Source: Nakamurella endophytica (GTDB lineage Bacteria; Actinomycetota; Actinomycetes; Mycobacteriales; Nakamurellaceae). Taken from it: a stretch of DNA of 64,000 nucleotides. The position numbers were made by a program, and so were the translations under genes. The stretch spans positions 512,183-576,182 of the forward strand of contig NZ_BMNA01000001.1 in assembly GCF_014646215.1 (NCBI RefSeq). The letters are read 5' to 3'. Below the pieces are notes generated by a model. That model did no database searches. It was not told where the DNA came from and saw nothing but the letters and a program-made list of their open reading frames with translations. Within the stretch, counting starts at the first letter, position 1. Each line of letters opens with the position of its first letter. This document shows positions 52,115 through 60,772 of the stretch, in pieces.

Positions 52115-53515
52115 GTGCAGCAGACGATCCCTGGTGATCTCCCCACCACGGTCGGCGCGCTCCGTGCGTCCGGCCACCAGTCGCGTCCCGTCAAGGTCGA
52201 ACTGCGGGACAACCTCCTCGCCGCCCTGCGGTCCGGTACGGATCCCTGGCCCGGCATCGTCGGCTTCGAGTCGACGGTGCTCCCCCAGCTCGAGCGCGCG
52301 CTGATCGCCGGGCACGACGTGGTGCTGCTCGGCGAGCGCGGCCAGGGCAAGACCCGGTTGCTCCGCGGCCTGGTGGGCCTGCTCGACGAGTGGACACCGG
52401 TCATCGCCGGCTCGGAGCTCGGTGAGCACCCCTACGAGCCGATCACCCCGCAGTCCGTGCGGCGCGCCGCGGAGCTGGGCGACGACCTGCCGGTGGCGTG
52501 GCGGCACCGCAGCGAGCGGTACACCGAGAAGCTCGCCACGCCGGACACCGCCGTCGCCGACCTGATCGGCGACGTCGACCCGACCAAGGTCGCCGAGGGG
52601 CGGTCGCTGGGCGATCCGGAGACCATCCACTTCGGGCTGGTACCGCGGGCGCACCGCGGCATCGTGGCCATCAACGAGCTGCCCGACCTGGCCGAGCGGA
52701 TCCAGGTCGCGCTGCTGAACGTCATGGAGGAGCGCGACATCCAGGTGCGGGGCTACACCCTGCGGCTGCCGCTGGACCTGCTGCTGGTCGCGTCCGCGAA
52801 CCCCGAGGACTACACCAACCGCGGCCGGATCATCACCCCGCTCAAGGACCGGTTCGGCGCCGAGGTGCGCACGCACTACCCGCTCGCCCTCGACGACGAG
52901 GTGGCGGTCATCCGGCAGGAGGCCTCGCTGGCCGCCGCGGTGCCCGACCACCTGCTCGAGGTCCTCGCCCGGTTCACCCGGCTGTTGCGCGAGTCGTCGG
53001 CGGTGGACCAGGGCTCGGGAGTCTCGGCGCGGTTCTCGATCGCGGCCGCGGAGACGGTCGCCGCCGCCGCGCTCCGGCGGGCGGCACTGACCGGCGAGAG
53101 CCGGCCGACGGCACGGCCTGTCGATCTGGAGTCGGTGATCGGCGTGCTCCGCGGCAAGCTCGAGTTCGCGGCCGGCGAGGAGGGCCGCGAGGACGAGGTC
53201 CTCGAGCACCTGCTGCGCCGCGCCACGGCAGAGACGGCACGGGGCCGGCTGCGCGGCATCGACCTCGGCCCGCTGGCCGAGGCGGTGACGCGGCACCCGC
53301 TGCGCACCGGGGACCGGGTCACCGCGGACGCCGTGGTGCAGGCCCTGCCCAAGGTCCGCGAGCTGGCCGCGATCGGCCAGCGCCTCGGCGCGGCGGGCAC
53401 CGAGGACCCGGGGCCGATGGCCGCCGCCGCGGAACTGGCCCTGGAGCTGCTGTTCCTCACCCGGAAGATCACCAAGGAGCCGGACTCGGACACCGACACG
53501 GTCAGCTATGGCTGA
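52115..53515 (+). CDS. MoxR-type AAA+ ATPase
   Basis: 466 residues from GTG 52115. AAA+ core with Walker A LGERGQGKTRLLRG, Walker B with Glu in GIVAINELPDL, NVMEERDIQVRGYTLRLPLDLLLVASANPEDYT (sensor I region) and LKDRFGAEVRTHYPL. The mid C-terminal part GVSARFSIAAAETVAAAALRRA matches the MoxR lid and helical bundle, followed by a long tail. MoxR ATPases act with VWA partners as chaperones for metal cofactor insertion or protein activation. The VWA gene overlaps this stop by 8 nt. Confidence 0.9.
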   Translation: MQQTIPGDLPTTVGALRASGHQSRPVKVELRDNLLAALRSGTDPWPGIVGFESTVLPQLERALIAGHDVVLLGERGQGKTRLLRGLVGLLDEWTPVIAGSELGEHPYEPITPQSVRRAAELGDDLPVAWRHRSERYTEKLATPDTAVADLIGDVDPTKVAEGRSLGDPETIHFGLVPRAHRGIVAINELPDLAERIQVALLNVMEERDIQVRGYTLRLPLDLLLVASANPEDYTNRGRIITPLKDRFGAEVRTHYPLALDDEVAVIRQEASLAAAVPDHLLEVLARFTRLLRESSAVDQGSGVSARFSIAAAETVAAAALRRAALTGESRPTARPVDLESVIGVLRGKLEFAAGEEGREDEVLEHLLRRATAETARGRLRGIDLGPLAEAVTRHPLRTGDRVTADAVVQALPKVRELAAIGQRLGAAGTEDPGPMAAAAELALELLFLTRKITKEPDSDTDTVSYG

Positions 53516-55511
53516 GTCCGAGTCCCCGGACCGGGGTCCCGCGCCGGCCCCGCGCCGGTCCCGCCCGCGCCGGTACGGCTACTCGTACGGGCCGTACACC
53601 GGAGGCCCGGACCCGCTGGCACCACCGGTCGACCTGCGCACCGCCCTGGACCGGATCGGCCAGGACGTGATGGAGGGCAGCTCGCCGCAGCAGGCGTTGC
53701 GAGAGCTGTTGCGCCGCGGCATGCCCGGCCGGACCGGGCTCGACGAACTGAGCCGCCGGGTGTGGCAGCAGCGCCGCCGGCTGCAGAAGGACAACCGGCT
53801 GGACGGGACGCTGCGCGAGGTCCGCGAGCTGCTCGCCCAGGCGCTGGACGCCGAACGCGACGTGCTCGCCCGGCAGGACTCCGACGACGCCCGGTTCCGG
53901 GAGCTGCAGCTGGACGCGCTCCCGTCCGACACCGGCGGCGCGGTGCGGGAACTCGGGTCGTACGACTGGCAGTCGTCCGACGCCCGGCAGGCTTTCGAGC
54001 AGATCCGGGACCTGCTCGGCCGCGAGATGCTCGACCAGCGCTTCGCGGGCATGAAGCAGGCCATGCAGCAGGCGACCCCGGAGGACGTCGCGCGCATCCG
54101 CGAGATGCTCGACGACCTCAACCAGCTGCTCTCCGACCACGCCGAGGGCACCGACACACCGGAGCAGTTCGCGCAGTTCATGCGCCAGCACGGCCAATTC
54201 TTCCCCGAGAACCCCGGCGGTGTCGACGAACTCGTCGATGTGCTGGCCGCCCGGTCGGCCGCGGCGCAACGGATGATGGCGTCGATGACGCCCGAACAGC
54301 GCGCCGAGCTGATGGAGCTCTCGCAGCAGGCGTTCGGTGATCCGCGGCTGTCGCAGGCGCTCTCGCAGCTGGACGGCCACCTGCGCGGACTGCGCCCGGG
54401 CGAGGACTGGGACGGCTCGTCCCGGTTCAGCGGCGACAACCCGATGGGACTCGGCGAGGGCACCCGCGCCCTCGAGCAGCTGGGCCGGCTGGACGCGTTG
54501 TCCGAGCAGCTCGCCCAGTCCCATCCCGGTGCCCGGCTGGACGACATCGACCTGGACGCGCTGGAGGCCGAGCTGGGACCGCAGGCGCGGATCGACGCGC
54601 GGCAGCTCGCGGAGCTCGAGCGGCAGCTGCGGGACCGGGGTTTCCTGGAGCGCGGGGAGGACGGGTCGCTCCGGCTGTCGCCCCGCGCGCTGCGGCGGCT
54701 GGGCGAGTCGGCGCTGCGCGACGTGGCGGACCGGGTGGCCGCCCGGACCGGCGAGCGCGACACCCGGCGCTCGGGCGCCGCCGGCGACCCGACGGGCGCC
54801 ACCCGCCCGTGGGCCTTCGGCGACACCGAGTCCTGGAGCGTCCCGCGGACCCTGCTCAACGCGCAGCTGCGCCGCGCCGGCGGCGACACCCATCGTCTCG
54901 ACGTGTCGGACGTGGAGGTCGTGGAGACGGAGCAGCGGACCCGGGCCGTGGTGGCGCTGTGCGTCGACACGTCGTGGTCGATGGTGCAGGACGGCCGCTG
55001 GGTGCCGATGAAGCGGACGGCACTGGCCCTGCATCAGCTCATCTCGACCCGATTTCGCGGAGATGCGCTGCAGCTCATCACGTTCGGCCGGCACGCGGAG
55101 AAGGTCGAGCTGGCCGAACTGGTGGGACTGGAGGGCGCCTACGTCCAGGGCACCAACCTGCACCACGCCCTGCTGCTGGCCGGCGAGCACCTCCGGCGAC
55201 ACCCCGACGCGGAGCCGGTCGTCCTGGTGGTCACCGACGGCGAGCCGACGGCACACCTGGAACCGGACGGCACGCCGGAGTTCCACTACCCGCCCGAGCC
55301 GGAGACGTTGCGGGCCACCGTGTCCGAGCTCGACCGGCTGTCCGCCCGGCGGGCGTCGATCAGCTTCTTCGTCCTCGGCGACGACCCGCGGCTGGCGATC
55401 TTCATGGACCGCCTGGCCCGCCGTTGCGGCGGCAGGGTGGTCGTCCCGGACCTGGACGGTCTGGGCGCCGAGGTCGTCGCCGACTACCTGCGCACGCGAC
55501 GCAAGGCCTGA
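53508..55511 (+). CDS. VWA-domain partner of MoxR
   Basis: 667 residues from ATG 53508. After a Pro/Arg-rich N-terminus and a long helical central region with many Gln/Arg/Leu and Asp (about 50-430), a VWA domain begins near residue 475. MIDAS motifs: VALCVDTSWSMVQDG (DxSxS), Thr in VQGTNLHHALL, and Asp in VVTDGEPTAHLE. The C-terminus ends AEVVADYLRTRRKA. It binds a partner through Mg2+ and acts with the coupled MoxR ATPase. The target is unknown. Confidence 0.87.
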   Translation: MAESESPDRGPAPAPRRSRPRRYGYSYGPYTGGPDPLAPPVDLRTALDRIGQDVMEGSSPQQALRELLRRGMPGRTGLDELSRRVWQQRRRLQKDNRLDGTLREVRELLAQALDAERDVLARQDSDDARFRELQLDALPSDTGGAVRELGSYDWQSSDARQAFEQIRDLLGREMLDQRFAGMKQAMQQATPEDVARIREMLDDLNQLLSDHAEGTDTPEQFAQFMRQHGQFFPENPGGVDELVDVLAARSAAAQRMMASMTPEQRAELMELSQQAFGDPRLSQALSQLDGHLRGLRPGEDWDGSSRFSGDNPMGLGEGTRALEQLGRLDALSEQLAQSHPGARLDDIDLDALEAELGPQARIDARQLAELERQLRDRGFLERGEDGSLRLSPRALRRLGESALRDVADRVAARTGERDTRRSGAAGDPTGATRPWAFGDTESWSVPRTLLNAQLRRAGGDTHRLDVSDVEVVETEQRTRAVVALCVDTSWSMVQDGRWVPMKRTALALHQLISTRFRGDALQLITFGRHAEKVELAELVGLEGAYVQGTNLHHALLLAGEHLRRHPDAEPVVLVVTDGEPTAHLEPDGTPEFHYPPEPETLRATVSELDRLSARRASISFFVLGDDPRLAIFMDRLARRCGGRVVVPDLDGLGAEVVADYLRTRRKA

Positions 55512-55722
55512 CGCGGCGGTCCCCGCGGCACGACGGCCCTCACGAGACCGATTCGGTGAGTCGTCAGCCGGTCCAGCAGCGGCGGTGGCTCCCCGGGCGG
55601 TGCCCGGCGGCTCGCTGCGGTCGCGGTGTCCCGCCGGCGTCGAGGTCTCGGCGCTCCGTCCGCGTCACGGACCCGGACAGCGCCGACGGCAGAGCTTCCG
55701 TCGCCGCCGGCATCGCGCTAAG

Positions 55723-55740
55723 CTCGAACACATGTTCGAG
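55723..55740. promoter_or_regulatory. Orphan SOS box (LexA site) overlapping ATG of a lost gene
   Basis: CTCGAACACATGTTCGAG is a perfect 18-bp palindrome that fits the actinobacterial LexA site TCGAAC-N4-GTTCGA. Within it the plus strand reads ATG TTC GAG TCG ATC (MFESI), the way many DUF222/HNH (13E12-type) genes begin with the start codon inside the SOS box. Here the frame enters DNA antisense to DUF2945 with no DUF222 sequence. It therefore appears to be a truncated gene start. Confidence 0.65.
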
Positions 55741-55776
55741 TCGATCAAGAGACGTCGCTGCCACGACGCGGCCGAC

Positions 55777-55989
55777 TCACTTCTTGTCGAGCGCACCCGG
55801 CTGGTGCACCGCGTCCCGACCCGACTTGTCGCTCTCCACCAGGTACTGCGGATGGTCCTTGTCTGCCCGCACGGTGCGGCCCGCCTCCTCGGTGTCCTTG
55901 GTGATCTCCTTCTTCACCGTGCCCTCGACGGTGCTGCCGTGGCTGCTCCACGTCACCTTGTCGCCCTTGTGGAACTCGTCGTCCGCCAT
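55777..55989 (-). CDS. DUF2945 (HVA1-like) small protein
   Basis: 70 residues from ATG 55989 with GAGAGGAG ahead. The DUF2945/hypervirulence-associated TUDOR-like domain is recognised by FHKGDKVTWSSHGSTVEGTV and VRADKDHPQYLVESDKSG. Known as a small SH3-like beta-barrel domain; role unknown, found next to stress genes. The divergent Cys-rich gene is 127 bp upstream on the same strand. The C-terminus ends near the SOS box. Confidence 0.85.
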   Translation of the reverse strand: MADDEFHKGDKVTWSSHGSTVEGTVKKEITKDTEEAGRTVRADKDHPQYLVESDKSGRDAVHQPGALDKK

Positions 55990-56116
55990 CGGTCCGCTCC
56001 TCTCCGGGATCCGGCCGGGGATCCGCCCGGCCGGTGGCGCGCGCGCCACGAGGCAGGTTCCCCGGACGTCCGGGCCGACACCGGCGCGGGGCGGCCCGTC
56101 CGCGGCTGTCGGCGAC

Positions 56117-57379
56117 TCAGCAGTTGCAGTCGCACCCGTCGCAGCAATCGCAGCAGTTGCAGCAGTCGCCGCACCCGCTGCAGTCGTCGCACCCGCTGCA
56201 GCCGCTGCAACCCGCGTCGTGCCGGCGATCGGTGCACGGGTTCACGTGCGACGCGCAGCAGGCGTAGCCGGTGCAGTAGACCCCGATCCAGGGCAGGATG
56301 CGCGCGACGAAGCTCCGCGGCGAGCGGTAGCCGGGGTCACCGGGGCCCGGGATCGTCACCGGTCCGGGTGCGTCGGGATCCGCAGGCGGCGCGGCGTCCG
56401 GGTCGGTGTCCGGTGCGGCGTCGGGGCCTGTCCCGGGCGCGCCCGGGTCGGCGGGCGTCTCCGGCGGGGCGGTGTCGGTCGGCCGGACGGGGCACGCCGC
56501 GGTCCGCTCGGAAGGGTCCGGAAAGGCCCGGTGCACGGCCGCGTGGACGGAGTCGACCAGCAGGGCACGGACCAGCCGGTCGTCCTCGAGCTGCACCCGG
56601 GCGAGCTCGGCCCGGATGCGCCGGGCGAGGTGGAAGCACCGGCGTCGAACGACATCCAGCCCGACGCCGGTGGCGAGCACGGGGTTCCAGTCGCCGGCCG
56701 TGCGATCGCGGTCCAGGTCCGTGACGGCGTCGAGCAGGTGGGCCAGCTCCCCGAAGGCCCGCCCGGCCTGCTCGAGAGGCTCGGCGTTGGCGGGCACACC
56801 GGCCACGGTCGCGGCGGCGGAGAACACCCGGCCCGCGGCTTCGGCGGCGGATCGGGTGACCGTGGCGAGGGCGTCGCCGGGCTCGACCGCCCGCTCGACA
56901 GCGCCCTGGTTGGCCAGGTCCTCCAGCATGTCGACCGCGCGCAGGACGTCGGCCATGTCGGTGTCGGCGAGCGCCTTGCGCCGCAGCGGGCCGGCGAGCC
57001 GGTCCGCCGCGCGGTACCGCCACGGAGCCGCCGCCGCCAGGCCCAGCCGCTGCTCCGCGACGACGTCCGCCGCCTTGGCAGCGGCGAGGGTCAACGATGT
57101 GGTGGCGGCCAGCCGGCTGGCCGCGTCGTCCGGGGCGACGACCGCGGCGCGCTGCATGCCCCGCAGAGCACACGGTCCCGCCGTGACGCGGCGGGCCGGC
57201 CCAGGGATCTGCGCCTCGACGAGCACCGAGACCAGGACGGCGTCGGTGTTGGTCACGGCGCGGGACAGCTGGCCGGAACGGTCGCGCAGCGTCAGGCACA
57301 GGCCGCACAGATGCGCCTGCCAGGTGCGCAGCAGCTCGTCGTCGAGCGTGTTCCGACAGGCGTGCACCATCCCGAACAT
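56117..57379 (-). CDS. DUF5685 protein with an 18-Cys C-terminal tail
   Basis: 420 residues from ATG 57379, which gives the family start MFGMVHACRNTLDDELL; an ATG at 57388 is also possible. The body (1-285) is helical with CGLCLTLRDRSGQLSR near the start, GPCALRGMQ and many conserved helical segments of DUF5685. A Pro/Asp-rich linker (about 285-345) follows, then RSFVARILPWIGVYCTGY. The last 52 residues hold 18 Cys in CC, CSGC and CDC patterns. A metal-binding or disulfide-rich role is likely for the tail. Family function is unknown. Confidence 0.85.
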   Translation of the reverse strand: MFGMVHACRNTLDDELLRTWQAHLCGLCLTLRDRSGQLSRAVTNTDAVLVSVLVEAQIPGPARRVTAGPCALRGMQRAAVVAPDDAASRLAATTSLTLAAAKAADVVAEQRLGLAAAAPWRYRAADRLAGPLRRKALADTDMADVLRAVDMLEDLANQGAVERAVEPGDALATVTRSAAEAAGRVFSAAATVAGVPANAEPLEQAGRAFGELAHLLDAVTDLDRDRTAGDWNPVLATGVGLDVVRRRCFHLARRIRAELARVQLEDDRLVRALLVDSVHAAVHRAFPDPSERTAACPVRPTDTAPPETPADPGAPGTGPDAAPDTDPDAAPPADPDAPGPVTIPGPGDPGYRSPRSFVARILPWIGVYCTGYACCASHVNPCTDRRHDAGCSGCSGCDDCSGCGDCCNCCDCCDGCDCNC

Positions 57380-57566
57380 GACGGGCATCCCAACACACCG
57401 CCGGTGTCCGGTGGGCCCGTTTCGTCACCCAGGTGCCGGTGGCCGTCCGGGGTCGGCCGCGCCCGCTCGGGCGAATCCCGGGCCTCCGCGCGGCCAGGTC
57501 CTTGCCTCCGGACCCGGCGGCCGTTGGTATGGACGGACGTCCGCCGCGGCCAGAGAGGTCCCTGCC

Positions 57567-58940
57567 ATGCACCGTCCGACCGGTCGAACACTGCGCTGCC
57601 TGGTGCTGCTCCTGGCGGTGACCGCCGGGCTGACGGTCGTCGCGCCACCGGCCGGGGCGGCGGCGGCCGAGTTGCCCCCGACGCCGGCGGCGCGCGTCGC
57701 CGCCGGTCCGCACGCCCTCCCGGCAGCCGTGCCGAGCCCGGCGCCCGCCGCCTCGTCCCAACTCGTCACCGTCAACGCGGCGGCCGCGGGTTCGTCGTAC
57801 GCGACGCTGTCGGCGTGGCAGCGGAACGGGGACGGCACCTGGACCCGGCGCTTCGGGCCGGTTGCCGCCCGGGTCGGCGGGGCAGGCATCGGGCGGGCCA
57901 GCGAAGGGTCCGAACTCACCCCGGGCGGGGTCTTCCCACTGACCGTCGCCTTCGGACGACTCCCGGATCCCGGGACCCGGATGGACTACTTCCGCACGGA
58001 TCCGCTGGACTGGTGGGACGAGAACCCCGCATCGCCGACCTACAACCTGCACGTACGCCGGGACACCTCTCCCGGGGGCGCCAGCGAGAACCTGTACTAC
58101 TCCGGATCGGCCTACAACTACGCCGTCAACATCGGCTACAACCTGGCCAGGACACCGGGCGCCGGCTCGGCGTTCTTCCTGCACGTGAACACCGGAACCT
58201 CGACAGCCGGGTGCGTGTCCATCGACCAGGGCACCCTTGCCGGCATCCTGCGGTGGCTGGACCCGGCGCAGCACCCGTACATCGACATCCGGGTCGGCGC
58301 CGCCGTGGTCCCCGCCATGTCCGACCGCCAGGCGACGTCGGTCGTGTACCGGTTGTACCGAGGCATCCTGCGCCGGGATCCGAACCCGGCGGCACTGGCG
58401 ACGTACCGCCGGCAGCTGACCACGAACGCCATCCGCACCTCGACCATCGCCGGACGACTGGCGACCGCGCCGGAGCGGACGACGAACCTGGTCACCGCGG
58501 CCTACCGGGCCTGCCTCCAGCGGCCGCCGACCGCGGGCGAGAGATCGGTGCGGACGGTGCGGTTGAACCGTGGCGGCACCCTGGCGGACCTCTACACACA
58601 GGTGTGCGGTTCGCGGGAGGCGCTGACCCGGGCGGGGTCGCCCGGAGCGTGGGTGTCGCTGGTCTCCCGGTTCCTGCTCGGTCGGGCACCGGGCCGGGAC
58701 CTCGCCGCCTGGGTCGCCCGCGCCCGGACCACCGGTGTGGCCGCCACCGTGCGGTACCTGGTCGGCGGCACGGAGTTCGGCGTCCTGCGGGCGCAGGGTC
58801 TGTTCCACGCGGTGCTCGGGCGCGGGGCCTCGCACGGGGAGGCGGTGCACTTCGGCCGGTCCATGCCGGCGCGGGGCACCTTCACCCTGCCGCCGACGCT
58901 GGCGGCCGGACGGGAGTTCTTCCTCGTCGCGCAGGGCTGA
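57567..58940 (+). CDS. Secreted L,D-transpeptidase-like protein with DUF4214-like repeats
   Basis: 457 residues from ATG 57567 with AGAGAGG ahead. Signal peptide at residues 1-31 (LVLLLAVTAGLTVVAPPAGA). A catalytic domain in about 65-250 carries LTPGGVFPLTV and the active-site-like HVNTGTSTAGCVSID (His, Ser-Ala-Gly-Cys), as in YkuD proteins. The C-terminal half repeats VVYRLYRGILRRDPNPAALATYR, VTAAYRACLQRPPTAGERSV and VSRFLLGRAPGRDLAAWV, each with the LGRxPd pattern of DUF4214 (linker-type) domains. It probably acts in the cell wall; the domain combination is unusual. Confidence 0.8.
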   Translation: MHRPTGRTLRCLVLLLAVTAGLTVVAPPAGAAAAELPPTPAARVAAGPHALPAAVPSPAPAASSQLVTVNAAAAGSSYATLSAWQRNGDGTWTRRFGPVAARVGGAGIGRASEGSELTPGGVFPLTVAFGRLPDPGTRMDYFRTDPLDWWDENPASPTYNLHVRRDTSPGGASENLYYSGSAYNYAVNIGYNLARTPGAGSAFFLHVNTGTSTAGCVSIDQGTLAGILRWLDPAQHPYIDIRVGAAVVPAMSDRQATSVVYRLYRGILRRDPNPAALATYRRQLTTNAIRTSTIAGRLATAPERTTNLVTAAYRACLQRPPTAGERSVRTVRLNRGGTLADLYTQVCGSREALTRAGSPGAWVSLVSRFLLGRAPGRDLAAWVARARTTGVAATVRYLVGGTEFGVLRAQGLFHAVLGRGASHGEAVHFGRSMPARGTFTLPPTLAAGREFFLVAQG

Positions 58941-58985
58941 GGCGCGGTCACGGACGCCGGCGGGGATCGGATGCACTGCGTGGCG

Positions 58986-59004
58986 GCGGGCGTCCGCCGC
59001 CCGC
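58986..59004 (+). terminator. Possible hairpin terminator after the L,D-transpeptidase
   Basis: GCGGGCG at 58986-58992 pairs with CGCCCGC at 58998-59004 over a 5-nt loop, 45 bp behind the stop at 58940. The arms are short, and the surrounding GC-rich DNA can form many such hairpins. Confidence 0.3.
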
Positions 59005-59151
59005 GACCTGCCCGCTCCAGCTGCCGTCCGCGGGCCGCCACCCGCCCGCCAGAGCGGGACCGGCGGGCGGCGGCCGTCGCCCGTGTGGCAGCGTGACACC
59101 GGCGTCGCCCGCGTACCGACCGTTCGACCATGAGCGGACAGGAGTCTGTGC

Positions 59152-60165
59152 ATGACCGAGCCCGCCGTCGCCCGGGGCTGGCAGCTGGTCCGCCGCCCCG
59201 TGGGCGTCCCCCGGCCGGAGGACTTCCACCTCGCCGAGGTGGACGTCCCCGAGCTGCCGGACGGCGAGGTCCGCGTCCGCAATGCCTTCCTGTCGGTGGA
59301 CCCCTACATGCGGGGCCGGATGAACGACGCCCGGTCCTACGCCCCGCCGTACGCACTCGGCGAGGTGATGACCGGCGGAGCGGTGGGCCGGGTCGTCGCG
59401 TCGCGGGACGACCGCCTCCCGGAGGGCACCACCGTGCTGCACGACCGCGGGTGGCGGGACGTCGCCCAGGGGCCGGCCCGGCTGTTCCGGCCGGTGGTGA
59501 CGCCGGCCGGGCTGCGCGACTCGGTGCACCTGGGTCCGCTCGGCATGGTGGGCCTGACTGCCTGGGCCGGCCTGGTCGAGGTGGCCGGCATGCGCACCGG
59601 CGACGTCGTGTTCGTCTCCGGCGCCGCCGGCGCGGTCGGTTCGCTGGCCGGCCAGATCGCCCGGCTGCGCGGCGCCGGCAAGGTCATCGGCTCGGCGGGC
59701 AGCGACCACAAGGTCGACGTGCTGGTCGAGCGGTACGGGTTCGACGCCGCCTTCAACTACCACGCCGCCCCGGTGCGCGACCAGCTGCGCCAGGTGGCCC
59801 CGGACGGCATCGACGTCTACTTCGACAACGTCGGCGGCGACCACCTCGAGGCGGCCATCGACGCGTTCCGGGAGTTCGGCCGGGCCGCCGTCTGCGGGGC
59901 CGTCTCGTCGTACAACGCGACCGAGCCGCCGGCCGCCCCACGCAACCTGTCCGCGATCATCGGCAAGGGCGTCACGCTGCGCGGTTTCCTCGTGGTGCAG
60001 CACCAGTCCTCCGCCGCCCGCGCCGCCGCGGAGATCGGCGGATGGTTGACCGACGGCCGGCTCGTGGCGGACGAGACCGTCGTCCGCGGCCTGCCCCGGG
60101 CGGTCGAGGCGTTCCTGGACATGCTCGGAGGCGCGAACACCGGGAAGATGCTCGTCGCCCTGTGA
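59152..60165 (+). CDS. NADP-dependent MDR oxidoreductase (CurA-like)
   Basis: 337 residues from ATG 59152. Zinc-free medium-chain dehydrogenase/reductase: DPYMRGRMND at the substrate pocket, MGLTAWAGL-type region seen as GMVGLTAWAGLVEV, the nucleotide motif VSGAAGAVGSLAGQIA, and IDVYFDNVGGDHLEAAI. Family members reduce the double bond of enones using NADPH. No zinc Cys were seen. The next gene overlaps by 4 nt. Confidence 0.9.
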   Translation: MTEPAVARGWQLVRRPVGVPRPEDFHLAEVDVPELPDGEVRVRNAFLSVDPYMRGRMNDARSYAPPYALGEVMTGGAVGRVVASRDDRLPEGTTVLHDRGWRDVAQGPARLFRPVVTPAGLRDSVHLGPLGMVGLTAWAGLVEVAGMRTGDVVFVSGAAGAVGSLAGQIARLRGAGKVIGSAGSDHKVDVLVERYGFDAAFNYHAAPVRDQLRQVAPDGIDVYFDNVGGDHLEAAIDAFREFGRAAVCGAVSSYNATEPPAAPRNLSAIIGKGVTLRGFLVVQHQSSAARAAAEIGGWLTDGRLVADETVVRGLPRAVEAFLDMLGGANTGKMLVAL

Positions 60166-60686
60166 CGGCCGACGATCCCGACCCGGTGCTGTCGGACGTC
60201 GCGGCGGCCGCCGGCATCGGCGCCCGCGGCGACCGCGCGTCTGCAGCGCGGCTGCTCGACGGGCTCTGGCAGCGGATCGGCGGCGTGGCCGGAGACCCGC
60301 TGCGCCGGTGCGCCGTCGCGCACGCGTTGGCCGACGTGCAGGACGACCCGCGCCTGGCCCTGCAGTGGGACCTGCGCGCACTCGCGGCGGGGTCCCTCGT
60401 CGACGACGACGGCGCCGCGGCCGCGGGACTGGCCGGATCCGCGGCCGCCCTGCTGCCCTCGCTGCACCTGAACGTCGCCGACGGCTACTTCAGGACCGGC
60501 GACGTCCCGGCCGCGCTCCGGCACGTCGCGGCCGGCCTCGCGGCGCTGCCGATGCTCCCCGACGACGGCTACGCCGCCATGGTCCGCGAGGGGCTGCTCC
60601 GGGTCGGCGAGGAGGCCGACCCGGACCACGGCCGGACGGCCCGCGACGACAGCGGCCCCGGACGGCCCACCGTCCCGCCCGGCTAG
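60162..60686 (+). CDS. Helical repeat protein (TPR-like) of unknown function
   Basis: 174 residues from GTG 60162, overlapping the reductase stop by 4 nt (GTGA). The sequence is helical: HALADVQDDPRLALQWDLRALAAGS, HLNVADGYFRTGDVPAALRHVAAGLAALP. The paired helices and the A/G/F spacing suggest two or three TPR-like repeats, common in actinobacterial small proteins. No catalytic motif was seen. Operonic with the reductase. Confidence 0.6.
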   Translation: MTADDPDPVLSDVAAAAGIGARGDRASAARLLDGLWQRIGGVAGDPLRRCAVAHALADVQDDPRLALQWDLRALAAGSLVDDDGAAAAGLAGSAAALLPSLHLNVADGYFRTGDVPAALRHVAAGLAALPMLPDDGYAAMVREGLLRVGEEADPDHGRTARDDSGPGRPTVPPG

Positions 60687-60772
60687 CCTGGCGGGGCAGG
60701 CGGGCCACCGGCAGTGCCTGGCAGCCGCACCCGACCACCAGCGACGACCCCGACACTGCAGGAGGTCCGGAC

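Noticed and set aside
56120-56275. Cys-rich tail as a lanthipeptide or other ribosomal peptide precursor
   Set aside because: It is the end of a 420-residue DUF5685 protein, not a short leader-core peptide. No modification enzyme is near, and there are few Ser/Thr among the Cys.
54809-59155. Plus-strand open frame of 1448 residues
   Set aside because: It crosses the VWA, DUF2945, DUF5685 and transpeptidase genes in wrong frames and has no start signal or conserved domain.
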